Assembly (NCBI GenBank): GCA_031291615.1
Contig: JARLIS010000028.1
Span: 1 to 64,000, forward strand
Reading direction: 5' to 3'
From: Parvibaculum sp.
Lineage (GTDB): Bacteria > Pseudomonadota > Alphaproteobacteria > Parvibaculales > Parvibaculaceae
Length of the DNA: 64,000 nt
Part shown: piece by piece, positions 28,042-37,228 of the stretch
Layout: every line of letters begins with the position of its first letter
Position numbering within the stretch: position 1 is the first letter of the stretch
The notes under the pieces: model-generated
The model's database searches: none
What the model was told of the DNA's origin: nothing
The model's input: the letters and a program-made list of their open reading frames with translations, nothing else
Made by a program: the position numbers and the translations under genes

Positions 28042-29457
28042 ATGGCCAGGAAAATCAAGGCGGACATTTGTGTGATCGGCGCGGGCTCGGGCGGCCTTTC
28101 GGTCGCGGCGGGCGCGGCGCAGATGGGCGCGAAGACGGTGCTCATCGAACGCGGCGAAATGGGCGGCGATTGCCTGAACACGGGCTGCGTGCCCTCGAAG
28201 GCGCTCATCGCCGCCGCCGCCCACGCCTACAATATGGGGCAGGGCGAACGCTTCGGCATCGCGCCGGCAAAGGCCAGGGTCGATTTCGCCAAGGTGAACG
28301 CGCATGTGAAAGGCGTCATCGCCGCCATTGCGCCGAACGACAGCGTTGCCCGCTTCGAAGGCCTCGGCTGCACCGTCATCAAGGCCGACGCGCATTTCAA
28401 GGATGGCCGCACCGTCATCGCGGGCAACAAGGAAATCCAGGCGCGCCGTTTCGTCATCGCCACCGGCTCGCGGGCGAGCGCGCCGCCGATCCCCGGCCTC
28501 GACAAGGTGCCGTACTTCACCAACGAAACCCTCTTCGACAATACCGAGCTGCCGGAACACCTCGTCATCATCGGCGGCGGCCCCATCGGCATGGAAATGG
28601 CGCAGGCCCATTGCCGCCTCGGCTCCCGTGTCACCGTGATCGAGGCGACGCGCGTGCTTGCCAAGGAAGATCCGGAACTGACTTCCTTCGTCGTCAACCG
28701 CATGATCGAGGAAGGCGTCGAGATTCTCGAAGGCGCCGCGATCGAAAGCGTCGCGGGCGAGGCGGGAAAGATATCCGTTGCGCTGAAGGGCGGACGCATC
28801 GTCGAAGGCTCGCATCTTCTCGTTGCCGCCGGACGCCGCCCGAATGTCGAAGGACTTGATCTCGAAAAGGCGGGCGTCGAATTCAATGCGCGCGGCATCA
28901 CGACCGACGACCGGTTGGGCACGACCAACAAGCGCATCTTCGCCATAGGCGACGTCGCCGGCGGACTTCAGTTCACCCATGTCGCCAACTATCACGCCGG
29001 CATCGTCATCCGGAATGCACTTTTCCGGCTGCCCGCCCGCGTCGATTACGGCTCGATCCCCTGGGTCACCTATACCGATCCCGAAATCGCCCATGTCGGC
29101 GAAACGGAGGAGGAGGCGCGCGGCCGCCACATGCGCATCAACGTGCTGCGCTGGCACCTCGCCGAAAACGACCGCGCCCAGGCGACGCGCGAGACCGAAG
29201 GCCAGATCAAGGTCATCACCGACATGCATAGCCGTATCCTCGGCTGCACCATCGTCGCGCCGGGCGCGGGCGAACTGATCCTACCCTGGGTGCTGGCGAA
29301 ATCCCGCGGGCTGAAACTGAGCGCCATGGCCGGCGTCACCGTGCCTTACCCGACGCTGTCCGAAATCTCGAAACGCGCCGCCGGCTCCTATTACACGCCG
29401 ACGCTGTTCAGCAGGCGCACCCGCGCCGCCGTGCGCTTCCTCGGCCTTTTCGGCTGA
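28042..29457 (+). CDS. Mercuric-reductase/dihydrolipoamide-dehydrogenase-like flavoprotein
   Basis: A 471-residue FAD/NAD(P)-dependent disulfide oxidoreductase. FAD motif GAGSGG at residues 13-18, redox-active cysteines Cys44 and Cys49 in GGDCLNTGCVPSKAL, NAD motif IGGGPIGMEMA and the second FAD motif IFAIGDVAGG. The C-terminal dimer domain follows. The tail lacks the Cys pair of true MerA and the N-terminal HMA domain, so it is not a classical mercuric reductase. It is probably membrane-peripheral, working with the TVP38 protein encoded just before. Confidence 0.87.
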   Translation: MARKIKADICVIGAGSGGLSVAAGAAQMGAKTVLIERGEMGGDCLNTGCVPSKALIAAAAHAYNMGQGERFGIAPAKARVDFAKVNAHVKGVIAAIAPNDSVARFEGLGCTVIKADAHFKDGRTVIAGNKEIQARRFVIATGSRASAPPIPGLDKVPYFTNETLFDNTELPEHLVIIGGGPIGMEMAQAHCRLGSRVTVIEATRVLAKEDPELTSFVVNRMIEEGVEILEGAAIESVAGEAGKISVALKGGRIVEGSHLLVAAGRRPNVEGLDLEKAGVEFNARGITTDDRLGTTNKRIFAIGDVAGGLQFTHVANYHAGIVIRNALFRLPARVDYGSIPWVTYTDPEIAHVGETEEEARGRHMRINVLRWHLAENDRAQATRETEGQIKVITDMHSRILGCTIVAPGAGELILPWVLAKSRGLKLSAMAGVTVPYPTLSEISKRAAGSYYTPTLFSRRTRAAVRFLGLFG

Positions 29458-29534
29458 GCCTCCCGCCTTCGCGCCCTTCCGCTTTCAGGCTATGATCGCC
29501 CGTCGCGGCTGGACGCGGTGCGAGATCGGGCGGG

Positions 29535-31037
29535 ATGGACAAGAGCATGGCGAATGAGGAGGCCCGGTCGGAGGCCTGGCGCGCGGGCCTTCCCTGGCGC
29601 CAGCGGCTCGGCCTGCCGATGCGCCGCAGCCTGTCGCGCCGCCTCCTCGTTCTCACGGTCCTGTTCGTGATGCTGAGCGAAGTGCTGATCTTCGTGCCTT
29701 CGATTGCGAATTTCCGCCAGACATGGCTCGAGCAGAATATCGGCGCGGCCCAGATCGCCGCGCTTGCGCTCGAAGCGACGCCCGACAACATGGTCTCGCC
29801 CGCGCTCCAGCAGGAGCTCTTGGAAAACGCGCAGGTGCTCGCCGTCCAGCTTCACCGCAACAATTCGCACAAGCTCATCCTGTCGGAAAAAATGCCGCCC
29901 GAGGTCGATATCCATTACGACCTGCGCAACGCGATGGGGCCGATGCTGATCATGGACGCCTTCCGCACGCTTTTCGCGCCGGACGGCCGCGTGATCGAGG
30001 TGACGGATTATCCGCGCTACGGCGCGGGCGACTATATCGACATCGTCATCGACGAGACGCCGCTGCGCCACGCGATGATCCGCTACGGCATCAACATCTT
30101 CTGGCTTTCGGTGCTGATTTCGGCGGTGACGGCGGGCCTCGTCTATCTGGTGCTGCTGATCGTGCTGGTGCGCCCGATGCGCCGGATCACCGAAAACATG
30201 GTCGCCTTCCGCCGCAATCCGGAAGACGCGCGCCGCGTCATCGCGCCGTCCTCGCGAGAGGACGAAATCGGCGTCGCGGAACGCGAGCTTGGCGCGATGC
30301 AGAAGGAAATCCGCGCCACATTGAACCAGCGCGCGCATCTCGCCTCGCTCGGCGCGGCGGTGAGCAAGATCAATCACGACCTCCGCAACATTCTGGCGAA
30401 CGCCCAGCTCATTTCGGATCGCATCGGCGCGGTCAACGACCCGACCGTGCAGCATCTCGCGCCGCGCCTCTTCGCCTCCATCGACCGCGCGATCGAACTT
30501 TGCACACGGACGCTGAAATTCGGCCGCGCCGACGAAGCGCCGCCGCAGCGGACGCGCTTTGCGCTCGCGCCCCTCGTCGATGAGGTGCAGGAAATGGCGG
30601 GCCTCGCGGAAGACGCGCATATCCGCTGGCGGAACGAGATTGCGCCTGATCTGATGATCGACGCCGACCGCGATCACCTGTTCCGCATTCTTCTCAATCT
30701 GACGCGGAACGCCGTGCAGGCGATTGCCGACGGCCGTGGCGGCGAGGGCGAGATCGCCGTCAGCGCCCGCCGCGCCGCCGACCATGTCCATATCGACGTC
30801 ACCGATACCGGGCCGGGCCTTGCCGAGAAAGCCAAGGCCCATCTCTTCGAGGCTTTTTCCGGCGGCACCAGGTCCGGCGGCACCGGCCTCGGCCTTGCCA
30901 TCGCGCAGGAACTCGCCCGCGGTCACGGCGGCCATATCGACCTCGTTTCGACGGGGGCCGCGGGCACGCATTTCCGCATCTGCATTCCGCTCGAAGCGAC
31001 GCGGCTCGACTGCAAACAGGCGGATGCGGCGGCATGA
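29535..31037 (+). CDS. Membrane sensor histidine kinase (orphan)
   Basis: A 500-residue kinase. TM1 is at about residues 36-58, a periplasmic sensor region of about 130 residues follows, TM2 at about 192-215, then HAMP. The phospho-acceptor motif INHDLRNIL has His281, and the HATPase domain shows LLNLTRNAVQAI, DTGPGL and GGTGLGLAIA. No response regulator is adjacent; instead the stop overlaps the glucokinase start by four bases. This suggests a link to sugar metabolism, with a partner encoded elsewhere. An alternative ATG lies at 29547. Confidence 0.9.
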   Translation: MDKSMANEEARSEAWRAGLPWRQRLGLPMRRSLSRRLLVLTVLFVMLSEVLIFVPSIANFRQTWLEQNIGAAQIAALALEATPDNMVSPALQQELLENAQVLAVQLHRNNSHKLILSEKMPPEVDIHYDLRNAMGPMLIMDAFRTLFAPDGRVIEVTDYPRYGAGDYIDIVIDETPLRHAMIRYGINIFWLSVLISAVTAGLVYLVLLIVLVRPMRRITENMVAFRRNPEDARRVIAPSSREDEIGVAERELGAMQKEIRATLNQRAHLASLGAAVSKINHDLRNILANAQLISDRIGAVNDPTVQHLAPRLFASIDRAIELCTRTLKFGRADEAPPQRTRFALAPLVDEVQEMAGLAEDAHIRWRNEIAPDLMIDADRDHLFRILLNLTRNAVQAIADGRGGEGEIAVSARRAADHVHIDVTDTGPGLAEKAKAHLFEAFSGGTRSGGTGLGLAIAQELARGHGGHIDLVSTGAAGTHFRICIPLEATRLDCKQADAAA

Positions 31038-32035
31038 CGGGAACAGGCCAGTTTCTCGTCGCCGACATAGGCGGCACGCATGCGCGCTTCGCTCTGGCGC
31101 ATGCGTCGGGCGGCGGCATCGACGTCGAGAAGCCGTCGATCTGGCTGACCTCGATGCATGAAAGCCTCATTGCGGCGCTCGAAACGTTCCTCGCGGAAAA
31201 GGGCCGGCCCCGCATCGATGCCGTCGCCGTCTGCGCCGCCGGGCCGGTGCAGGGCAAGGGCGAGACCGCGTCGATTTCAATGACAAATTGCCCCTGGCAT
31301 GTTTCGGTCGCGGCGCTATCGCAAGCGACGGGCGTTGCGCATCCCGTTCTGATGAACGACTTCGCCGCGCTTGCCCGCGCCGTGCCGGAGCTGAAGCCGC
31401 ACGAACTTCATCGGGTCGGCGGCGGCGCGCCGGACGCACATGCGCCCATCGGCATTCTCGGGCCGGGCACCGGCCTCGGCGTTGCCTCGCTGGTGCCCGA
31501 TGCGGCGGGCCGCTATATCCCGCTTCCCGGCGAGGGCGGGCATGTCGATCTTGCGCCGACCGATCAGCGCGAAATCTCCATCGTCTATCAACTGATGCAG
31601 GAATATGGCCGCGTCTCCGCCGAACGCGTGCTGTCGGGGCCAGGCCTCGTCTCGCTCTATATGGCGCTCGGCGCGCTTGGCGGATCGACGGAACGCGCCC
31701 GGCCGACCGGCATGGATGTGTCGAACTGGGCGCGGCTCGGCAAGTCGCCGGTCGCAAAAGAGGCCGTGTCGCTTTTCTGCGGCTGGCTCGGTTCCGTCGC
31801 CGGCAACCTCGCGCTGACGCTCGGCGCGAAGGGCGGCATCTTCATCGGCGGCGGCATCGTGCCGGGCTGGGTGTCGGACGGCACGGGGCTTTTCGACGAG
31901 ACGCTGTTCCGTCACCGCTTCGAGGCGAAAGGCCGCTTCAAATCCTATCTCGCGCCCATTCCGGTCAACGTCATCATGCGCGAAGACGCGGCCCTGCTCG
32001 GCCTTGCCCACGCGGCGGAAGACGCAAGCCGCTAG
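31034..32035 (+). CDS. glk: Glucokinase
   Basis: A 333-residue ATP-dependent glucokinase of the Pfam Glucokinase (non-ROK) type. The phosphate loop DIGGTHARFAL opens the protein. The glucose-binding region NDFAALARA and GPGTGLGVA follow, then the GEGGHVDLAPTD block and the C-terminal GGIFIGGGIVPG. It feeds glucose-6-phosphate to pgi-dependent pathways. The ATGA overlap with the kinase gene couples translation. It converges on ggt with a four-base overlap. Confidence 0.94.
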   Translation: MTGTGQFLVADIGGTHARFALAHASGGGIDVEKPSIWLTSMHESLIAALETFLAEKGRPRIDAVAVCAAGPVQGKGETASISMTNCPWHVSVAALSQATGVAHPVLMNDFAALARAVPELKPHELHRVGGGAPDAHAPIGILGPGTGLGVASLVPDAAGRYIPLPGEGGHVDLAPTDQREISIVYQLMQEYGRVSAERVLSGPGLVSLYMALGALGGSTERARPTGMDVSNWARLGKSPVAKEAVSLFCGWLGSVAGNLALTLGAKGGIFIGGGIVPGWVSDGTGLFDETLFRHRFEAKGRFKSYLAPIPVNVIMREDAALLGLAHAAEDASR

Positions 32036-33753
32036 AGCGCGCCGCCGATCACCTTGCCCTCGCGGCGTGGATCGGCGCCGCCATCGAGCTTTCCGTCGAT
32101 CTCGCGAATGCCGTGAAGCCCGCTATTCATCGTGATGGGCTTCACCTCATGGCCGAGCTGCTGAAGCTGCGGCGTCAGCGCTTCGAGCGACGTGCCCTTT
32201 TCGATTTCAAGCGGCCCGTTGCGGTCGAGGAAACGGGGGAGCGCGACGGCCTGCTGCATGTCCATCTTCCAGTCGAGCAGAGCCACCAGCGTTTCCGTCA
32301 CATAGCCGATGATGAGCGGCCCGCCGGGCGAGCCGACGGCGGCGAAGAAGCTGCCGTCCTTGTTGAAGACGATGACCGGGTCCATGGCCGACATCGGCCT
32401 CTTGCCGGGCGCGATGGCGTTGGCGACCGGCTTGCCGTCCTGCACCGGCGCGAAGGAAAAATCCGTCAACTGATTGTTGAGGATCATGCCGCCCGACATG
32501 AGGTGGCTGCCGAAGGGCGCCTCGACCGAGGTCGTGATCGAGATGACGCGGCCTTGCGCATCCATTACGGTGAAGTGGCTGGTTGAGGGAAAGTCGACGG
32601 GCACGTTGAGCCCATAGCCCTCGGCGCGCTTGTCGGCGACCTCGCCGGGGATCGCCTTGCCCATGCTGCGGCTCGGGTCGATGGTGTCGGCGCGCGCTTT
32701 CAGATAGCGCGGCTCGAGCAGCGCCTCGACAGGCACATGCACGAAGTCGGGATCGCCGACATATTTGCCGCGGTCGGCATAGGCAAGTTTCTCCGCTTCG
32801 GCAATGAAATGCACCGCGACGAGCGACATGGGTTCGATCTCGCCCATGTCGAAGTTTTCGAGAATGCCGAGAACCTGAAGCGTGGCGATGCCGCCCGATG
32901 TCGGCGGCGGCATGGCGCAGACGCGGTAGACGCGATAGGGCCTGCAAAGAGGTTCGCGATGCTTCGCTTCATAGCCCGCGAGATCGGCCAGCGACAGCGT
33001 GCCGGGCATGGACGGCGCATGGGCGACCGTGTCGACGATGCCCTGCGCGACCGGCCCCTGATAGAAGCCGTCGGCGCCCTTGTCCGCGATGAGCTTCAGC
33101 GTTTCCGCAAAGGCCGGGTTCTTCAGCAGCGCGCCCGCCGCCACGGGCACGCGGTTGCCCTTGTCGTCCTTGGTGAAGAAATAATCCTGCGCCACCGGCA
33201 TTTTTACGAGCACCGGATCGCGCGCAATGGCGGCGGCGAGCTTCGCCGACACCTTGAAGCCATCGGTCGAAAGCCGGATCGCCGGTTCGAAAAGCTTCGC
33301 CCAGGGAAGCGTCCCATGCTCCTGATGGGCGAGCCAGAACATCCGCACGACGCCCGGCGTGCCGACCGAGCGTCCGCTCAGGATGGCGGGAATCTTGTCG
33401 ATGGGTTTTTGCGCAGCGTCGAGGAACATGTCGGGCGTCGCGCCCGTCGGCGCCGTTTCGCGCCCGTCATAGGCGTCGAGCTTCCCCGCGCCATCCCAAT
33501 GCAGCATGAAGGCGCCGCCCGCGAGGCCCGAAGATTCGGGCTCGACCAGCGTCAGCACGGCCTGAACGGCGATTGCCGCATCGACCGCGCTGCCGCCTTC
33601 GCGCAGGATTTCGGCGCCCGCCTCGCTTGCATAAGGGTTCGCGGCCGCGACCATATAGGCCGAGCCGTGGTTGCGCCCGAGCACAAGCCAGGCCGAAATG
33701 CCGATGATGAGAAAGACAGCGCCGGCAACGGGCAGAAAACGCTTGAGCGGCAT
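32032..33753 (-). CDS. ggt: Gamma-glutamyltransferase
   Basis: A 573-residue N-terminal-nucleophile hydrolase that cleaves gamma-glutamyl bonds of glutathione and similar compounds. An N-terminal hydrophobic segment (about 8-26) exports or anchors it. The autoprocessing site lies before Thr391 in FPSTSHFTV, the same residue number as the E. coli catalytic Thr391. The large subunit has the conserved SGLAGGAFML region. The small subunit carries MSGGMILNNQLTDFSF and the GSPGGPLIIGYV oxyanion motif. It is expected to mature into two periplasmic chains. Confidence 0.95.
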   Translation of the reverse strand: MPLKRFLPVAGAVFLIIGISAWLVLGRNHGSAYMVAAANPYASEAGAEILREGGSAVDAAIAVQAVLTLVEPESSGLAGGAFMLHWDGAGKLDAYDGRETAPTGATPDMFLDAAQKPIDKIPAILSGRSVGTPGVVRMFWLAHQEHGTLPWAKLFEPAIRLSTDGFKVSAKLAAAIARDPVLVKMPVAQDYFFTKDDKGNRVPVAAGALLKNPAFAETLKLIADKGADGFYQGPVAQGIVDTVAHAPSMPGTLSLADLAGYEAKHREPLCRPYRVYRVCAMPPPTSGGIATLQVLGILENFDMGEIEPMSLVAVHFIAEAEKLAYADRGKYVGDPDFVHVPVEALLEPRYLKARADTIDPSRSMGKAIPGEVADKRAEGYGLNVPVDFPSTSHFTVMDAQGRVISITTSVEAPFGSHLMSGGMILNNQLTDFSFAPVQDGKPVANAIAPGKRPMSAMDPVIVFNKDGSFFAAVGSPGGPLIIGYVTETLVALLDWKMDMQQAVALPRFLDRNGPLEIEKGTSLEALTPQLQQLGHEVKPITMNSGLHGIREIDGKLDGGADPRREGKVIGGAL

Positions 33754-33833
33754 CGGACATTCCCCTTCACTCGGCTTTGGTGATCGCGCGATTTCGCGCG
33801 GCCGGTCCCCGCGAAACTATCAGGGTAGAAGTT

Positions 33834-34874
33834 ATGAGCATAGGTGCCGTCCGCAAGGGCCCGAGGAATCTCATTACCGATGTGGCGGGGATTCGGGTGG
33901 GCAATGCCGAAGATGCGGGCGCGCGCTCGGGCGTCACCGTCGTCCTGCCCGATGCGCGCGCGGTCGCCGCTTGCGACGTGCGCGGCGGCGCGCCCGGCAC
34001 GCGCGAGACCGACGCGCTCGATCCCGCCTGCCTCGTCGATGCGGTGGACGGCGTGGTTCTTTCGGGCGGCTCCGTCTACGGGCTCGATGCGGCCTCGGGC
34101 GCAGTGGCCTGGCTAGGCGCGCGCGGACGCGGATTTCAGCTCGGCGCGTCGCCGCGCGTCTCGCCCGTCGTGCCTGCCGCCATCCTCTTCGATCTGACGA
34201 ATGGCGGCGACAAGGCGTGGGGCGAAACCCCGCCCTATAACGCGCTCGGCCGTCTCGCTTGCGAGCGGGCGGGCGAGACCTTCTCCCTCGGCAACGCAGG
34301 CGCGGGCCTCGGCGCGCGCGCGGGCGCACTGAAGGGCGGGCTTGGCTCCGCCTCGGCGCTGACCGAAGGCGGCTTCGAGGTCGGCGCGCTCATCGCCGCC
34401 AATCCCTTCGGCTCGGTGCTGATGCCGGGAACGGATCGCTTCTGGGCGGCGGCTTGCGAGTTCGACGGCGAGTTCGGCGGACGCGGCTGGCCGGCGGAGA
34501 TGAAAAATCTCGCCGCCTTCGATCCCCTGACCGGCACCAAGGGCGAGGTCGCCGCGACGCCGGGCGGCAACACCACCATCGGCTGCGTCGCCCTCAATGC
34601 CGACCTCACGCCCGCCGAGGCGCGCCGCGTCGCCATCATGGCGCAGGACGGGCTTGCCCGCGCCATCCGCCCCGTTCATGCCCCGGTCGATGGCGACGTG
34701 ATCTTCGTGCTGGCGACGGGCGCGGTCGGGCTTGGAGCCGAGCGCCGGCCGTCTCTCATTGCGGAACTCGGAACTTTGGCCGCCGATTGCGTCGCCCGCG
34801 CCGTCGCCCGCGCCGTCTATGAGGCGGAAAGCCTAGGCGACGCGGCCAGTTACCGGGCCCGTTACGGGGCTTGA
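33834..34874 (+). CDS. P1-family (DmpA/NylC-like) self-cleaving aminopeptidase
   Basis: A 346-residue member of family S58/P1, N-terminal-nucleophile hydrolases that split themselves into two chains. The cleavage and nucleophile site is GGNTTIG, with Asn246 before Thr247. Threonine in this place is the arrangement of 6-aminohexanoate-oligomer hydrolase NylC, while DmpA uses serine. Family blocks ITDVAGIRVGN at the start and VLSGGSVYGLDAA are clear. Likely substrates are D-amino-acid peptides, beta-peptides or oligoamides. The N-terminus shows no signal peptide. ATG 33834 is chosen; the frame upstream is not protein-like. Confidence 0.88.
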   Translation: MSIGAVRKGPRNLITDVAGIRVGNAEDAGARSGVTVVLPDARAVAACDVRGGAPGTRETDALDPACLVDAVDGVVLSGGSVYGLDAASGAVAWLGARGRGFQLGASPRVSPVVPAAILFDLTNGGDKAWGETPPYNALGRLACERAGETFSLGNAGAGLGARAGALKGGLGSASALTEGGFEVGALIAANPFGSVLMPGTDRFWAAACEFDGEFGGRGWPAEMKNLAAFDPLTGTKGEVAATPGGNTTIGCVALNADLTPAEARRVAIMAQDGLARAIRPVHAPVDGDVIFVLATGAVGLGAERRPSLIAELGTLAADCVARAVARAVYEAESLGDAASYRARYGA

Positions 34875-34993
34875 TCCCTCCGGATCAAAGCCGAACCCCG
34901 GCACTTGCCTTCCCCGCCCGTTCCCTTTAAGAGTTGCCCGCCCTTGAACGGGTGGCCGGCCCCTAAAGGGAATAGGCCGCCCCGAGGCGCAAG

Positions 34994-35070
34994 GCACCGG
35001 TAGCTCAGCTGGATAGAGCATCAGACTACGAATCTGAGGGTCGGAGGTTCGAATCCTTCCCGGTGCACCA
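34994..35070 (+). tRNA. tRNA-Arg (anticodon ACG)
   Basis: A 77-base cloverleaf. The 7-base acceptor GCACCGG pairs with CCGGTGC; the anticodon ACG is at 35028-35030 in a TCAGA/TCTGA stem. The T arm is GGAGGTTCGAATCCTTCC, and the 3' CCA is encoded. A34 should be converted to inosine to read CGU, CGC and CGA. Confidence 0.97.
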
Positions 35071-35114
35071 TTCCCACATCATTCTCCGGCCAGACCTCGC
35101 ATCCGGCGGGCCGT

Positions 35115-36116
35115 CTATTGCTCGATATAGACGAGGTCATACCGATACTTGAACGACCTCGTCGCCTCGGTCAGTTCATAGACATATCCGCCGAGATCGA
35201 GCTTGAGGTTGCGGCGGATGACCTCCTGCAATTCGTCGCGCGACTTGCAGATGATCGCGGCGGTCAGACCCCATTTCCCTGTGGTCCGGCCGACGAACAC
35301 GCAGGCTTCCGTCGTCATCATGCGCTTGCGCAGCGCCGCCATGAGAGGGCCGGGGGCCGATACTTTCAGAAGCGCCATCTCGCTCCGGTCAAAAACCACA
35401 GGATCGACCACCACGCCGAGGCGGACATAGCCGCCGTCGATCATCTTCTTGAGCCTTTGGCGCACGGCGCCTTCCGAAACGTCGAGACGCCGCGCGATCT
35501 CCCTGTTGCTCAGATGGCCGTCGAGCGTGAGCAGGCTGACGATCGCGCGATCGAGTTCATCCGCTCCGTCCCAGATTTCGGCGACGGGAAGGCTCTCCTC
35601 GATGGGCAGCGCCAATGTCCCGAGATCGGGCGTCCACTTATAGACATCGAGGACCAGCGACACTTCCATGATGCCGACGCCTTTGATGCGCGCAAGACGA
35701 TCGTCGACGACGTGGAGCAGGCTTTCCTTGTCGCGCACATTCGCCTGAAGAAAGATGCTGGGATTGCCGGCGATAACGGCGACCGTGCTCAGTTCGGCGA
35801 TGTGCGACATCTCCTCCGCGATCGCTTCGGGCGAGCGGTTCGACGTCTGGATCTCGATGAAGGCGAAATAGTCGAGCGACATGCGCCGCACATCTTTTTG
35901 CAGCAGCAGCCGCATGGCGCGGGCTTCGCGCATACGGGACAGGCGGGCGGCGACGGTGACCTCGGAAACGTCGAGGCTGCGAGCGATCTGGCGATTGGAG
36001 GATTGCGGATCGAGCCGCAATTCCGCGATCAATCGATAGTCCAGCTCATCGGGAGTGAAAGCCGCAACGGCAGGACCGGTCTTCGTTCGGGTTTTCACAA
36101 GTCTGTCCTTCCGCAT
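35115..36116 (-). CDS. Tandem Lrp/AsnC-family transcriptional regulator
   Basis: A protein of about 333 residues made of two complete Lrp/AsnC units. First HTH: LDYRLIAELRLDPQSSNRQIARSLDVSEVTVAARLSRM. Second HTH: LDRAIVSLLTLDGHLSNREIARRLDVSEGAVRQRLKKM. Each is followed by a RAM-like ligand/dimerisation domain. Ordinary Lrp proteins have one unit (about 150 residues), so one chain may act as a pseudo-dimer. ATG 36116 is preferred (GAGAAAG upstream); ATG 36140 overlaps a shared promoter element, and GTG 36098 is also possible. It is the only regulator gene in the 35-45 kb cluster and the likely controller. Confidence 0.85.
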   Translation of the reverse strand: MRKDRLVKTRTKTGPAVAAFTPDELDYRLIAELRLDPQSSNRQIARSLDVSEVTVAARLSRMREARAMRLLLQKDVRRMSLDYFAFIEIQTSNRSPEAIAEEMSHIAELSTVAVIAGNPSIFLQANVRDKESLLHVVDDRLARIKGVGIMEVSLVLDVYKWTPDLGTLALPIEESLPVAEIWDGADELDRAIVSLLTLDGHLSNREIARRLDVSEGAVRQRLKKMIDGGYVRLGVVVDPVVFDRSEMALLKVSAPGPLMAALRKRMMTTEACVFVGRTTGKWGLTAAIICKSRDELQEVIRRNLKLDLGGYVYELTEATRSFKYRYDLVYIEQ

Positions 36117-36131
36117 CTTTCTCGGTCGCTC

Positions 36132-36142
36132 AATACGCATTT
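36132..36142 (-). promoter_or_regulatory. Shared element, copy 1 (Lrp-type regulator promoter)
   Basis: On the minus strand this reads AAATGCGTATT, just upstream of the preferred start of the regulator gene. It is nearly identical to copies near 37.2, 37.5 and 44.6 kb. Autoregulation is a reasonable inference. Confidence 0.4.
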
Positions 36143-36251
36143 AGCTATAAGCCTGTCTTGCAGCCGAGAATAGCGTTTTCCTGCGCGCTATAATGAGCGC
36201 AAACAGGCCGTCGCAAAATGTCGCGGAGAATGCGCATAGAGAGGGTGCGCA

Positions 36252-37115
36252 TCAGGGCGCGTCGTTCATCCGCGTGATGGGCCGACACTGGAGGAGAAAC
36301 AGCTCGTCTCCAGCAAAGCCCCATTCGATGTCCAGCCCTGGTCCATAGAGGCGTTCGCAGTCGGCGGCGAGCTTGTCCAGCTTGCCTATGTCGCGCCCGT
36401 CGAGACAGGGACGTTCCGCGTCAGCATCGTCATAATGTTTCACCAGAATGCCGCCGCCTTCCAGCGGATGATGAGACTGCGATTTATAACCGGCAGCGTA
36501 GTCGAGCACATGTCCGCCTTTTTCAAACCGGATGGTGTCGGGGGTGACGAGCGAAGCAACCACGACCTCGCCCAATCCGGGAGCAGCTTCGGCAATTCGT
36601 TCATCGGCGCCGGTAACGGGATTGCGCGTGAACATGACGCCCGCGACGCGCGGATCGATCAGGCGTTGCACGGTGACGGCGACTTTGGGTTCCTGCGACA
36701 GAAGGCCCATTTGCGCGCGGTAGGCAAGGGCATGCTGCTGCGCGCCGGATGCATGGACCTTCGCAATGGCGGCGAGAAACTGCTTATGGCCCAGAACGCC
36801 GAGAACCGTCGCATGCTGGCCCGCGAAGCTTGCTGTAGCGCCGTCTTCTCCGATCGCGGATGAGCGCACGGCGGCGAGGCAGTTGAGCGCCGAGCGATAA
36901 ACGGAGCCCGCATAAGCGATTGCCTCCGCATGTCCGCTTTCCATGGCGGCGACGGCGCGTGCGGAAATTGCAAAACCATTCGGGACCGGCAGGCGCGCCT
37001 TGAGGGCGCGGGCAAGGCTTGCCGATTTCCCGCCGAAGCGGGATTCGGTTTGCGCCTCGACGAGCGGGACGATTTCATCGTCGACCCGAAACGGGTCGTC
37101 ATGCGCTGAGGTCAT
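36252..37115 (-). CDS. Stand-alone PEP-synthase/PPDK-type ATP-binding (ATP-grasp) protein
   Basis: A 287-residue protein equal to only the N-terminal nucleotide-binding domain of PEP synthase, rifampin phosphotransferase or PPDK. Motifs in order: FGGKSASLARAL (28-39), LPVPNGFAIS (42-51), VRSSA..ED..ASFAGQ (83-100), VAGVMFTRNPVTG, the EAAPGLGE loop and, at the C-terminus, DIEW...LFLLQCRPIT. It lacks swivelling-His and substrate domains. Those are encoded separately at 40994-42673. Together the two match the length of rifampin phosphotransferase and the two-subunit logic of phenylphosphate synthase. It is transcribed away from the TonB receptor. ATG 37115 is preferred over upstream starts. Confidence 0.82.
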   Translation of the reverse strand: MTSAHDDPFRVDDEIVPLVEAQTESRFGGKSASLARALKARLPVPNGFAISARAVAAMESGHAEAIAYAGSVYRSALNCLAAVRSSAIGEDGATASFAGQHATVLGVLGHKQFLAAIAKVHASGAQQHALAYRAQMGLLSQEPKVAVTVQRLIDPRVAGVMFTRNPVTGADERIAEAAPGLGEVVVASLVTPDTIRFEKGGHVLDYAAGYKSQSHHPLEGGGILVKHYDDADAERPCLDGRDIGKLDKLAADCERLYGPGLDIEWGFAGDELFLLQCRPITRMNDAP

Positions 37116-37197
37116 GGTCGGTCCTGAAGGCGAGCAATTGGGCTGAACTGGGGAGCCCGAGATCGCTGAAGTCCCGGGCGGCATTGGATGTAACTTC

Positions 37198-37228
37198 GCG
37201 TATATCAAAATTAAAAAAAATACGCAAA
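37198..37228. promoter_or_regulatory. Shared element, copy 2 (inverted pair upstream of the ATP-grasp gene)
   Basis: GCGTAT at 37198-37203 faces ATACGC at 37220-37225, separated by 16 AT-rich bases. The right half reads TTTGCGTATTT on the minus strand. It lies about 80 bases upstream of the ATP-grasp gene start. Confidence 0.45.

Noticed and set aside
28042..29457. Genuine mercuric reductase (merA)
   Set aside because: It lacks the C-terminal vicinal cysteines and any mer genes nearby; it is only a relative.
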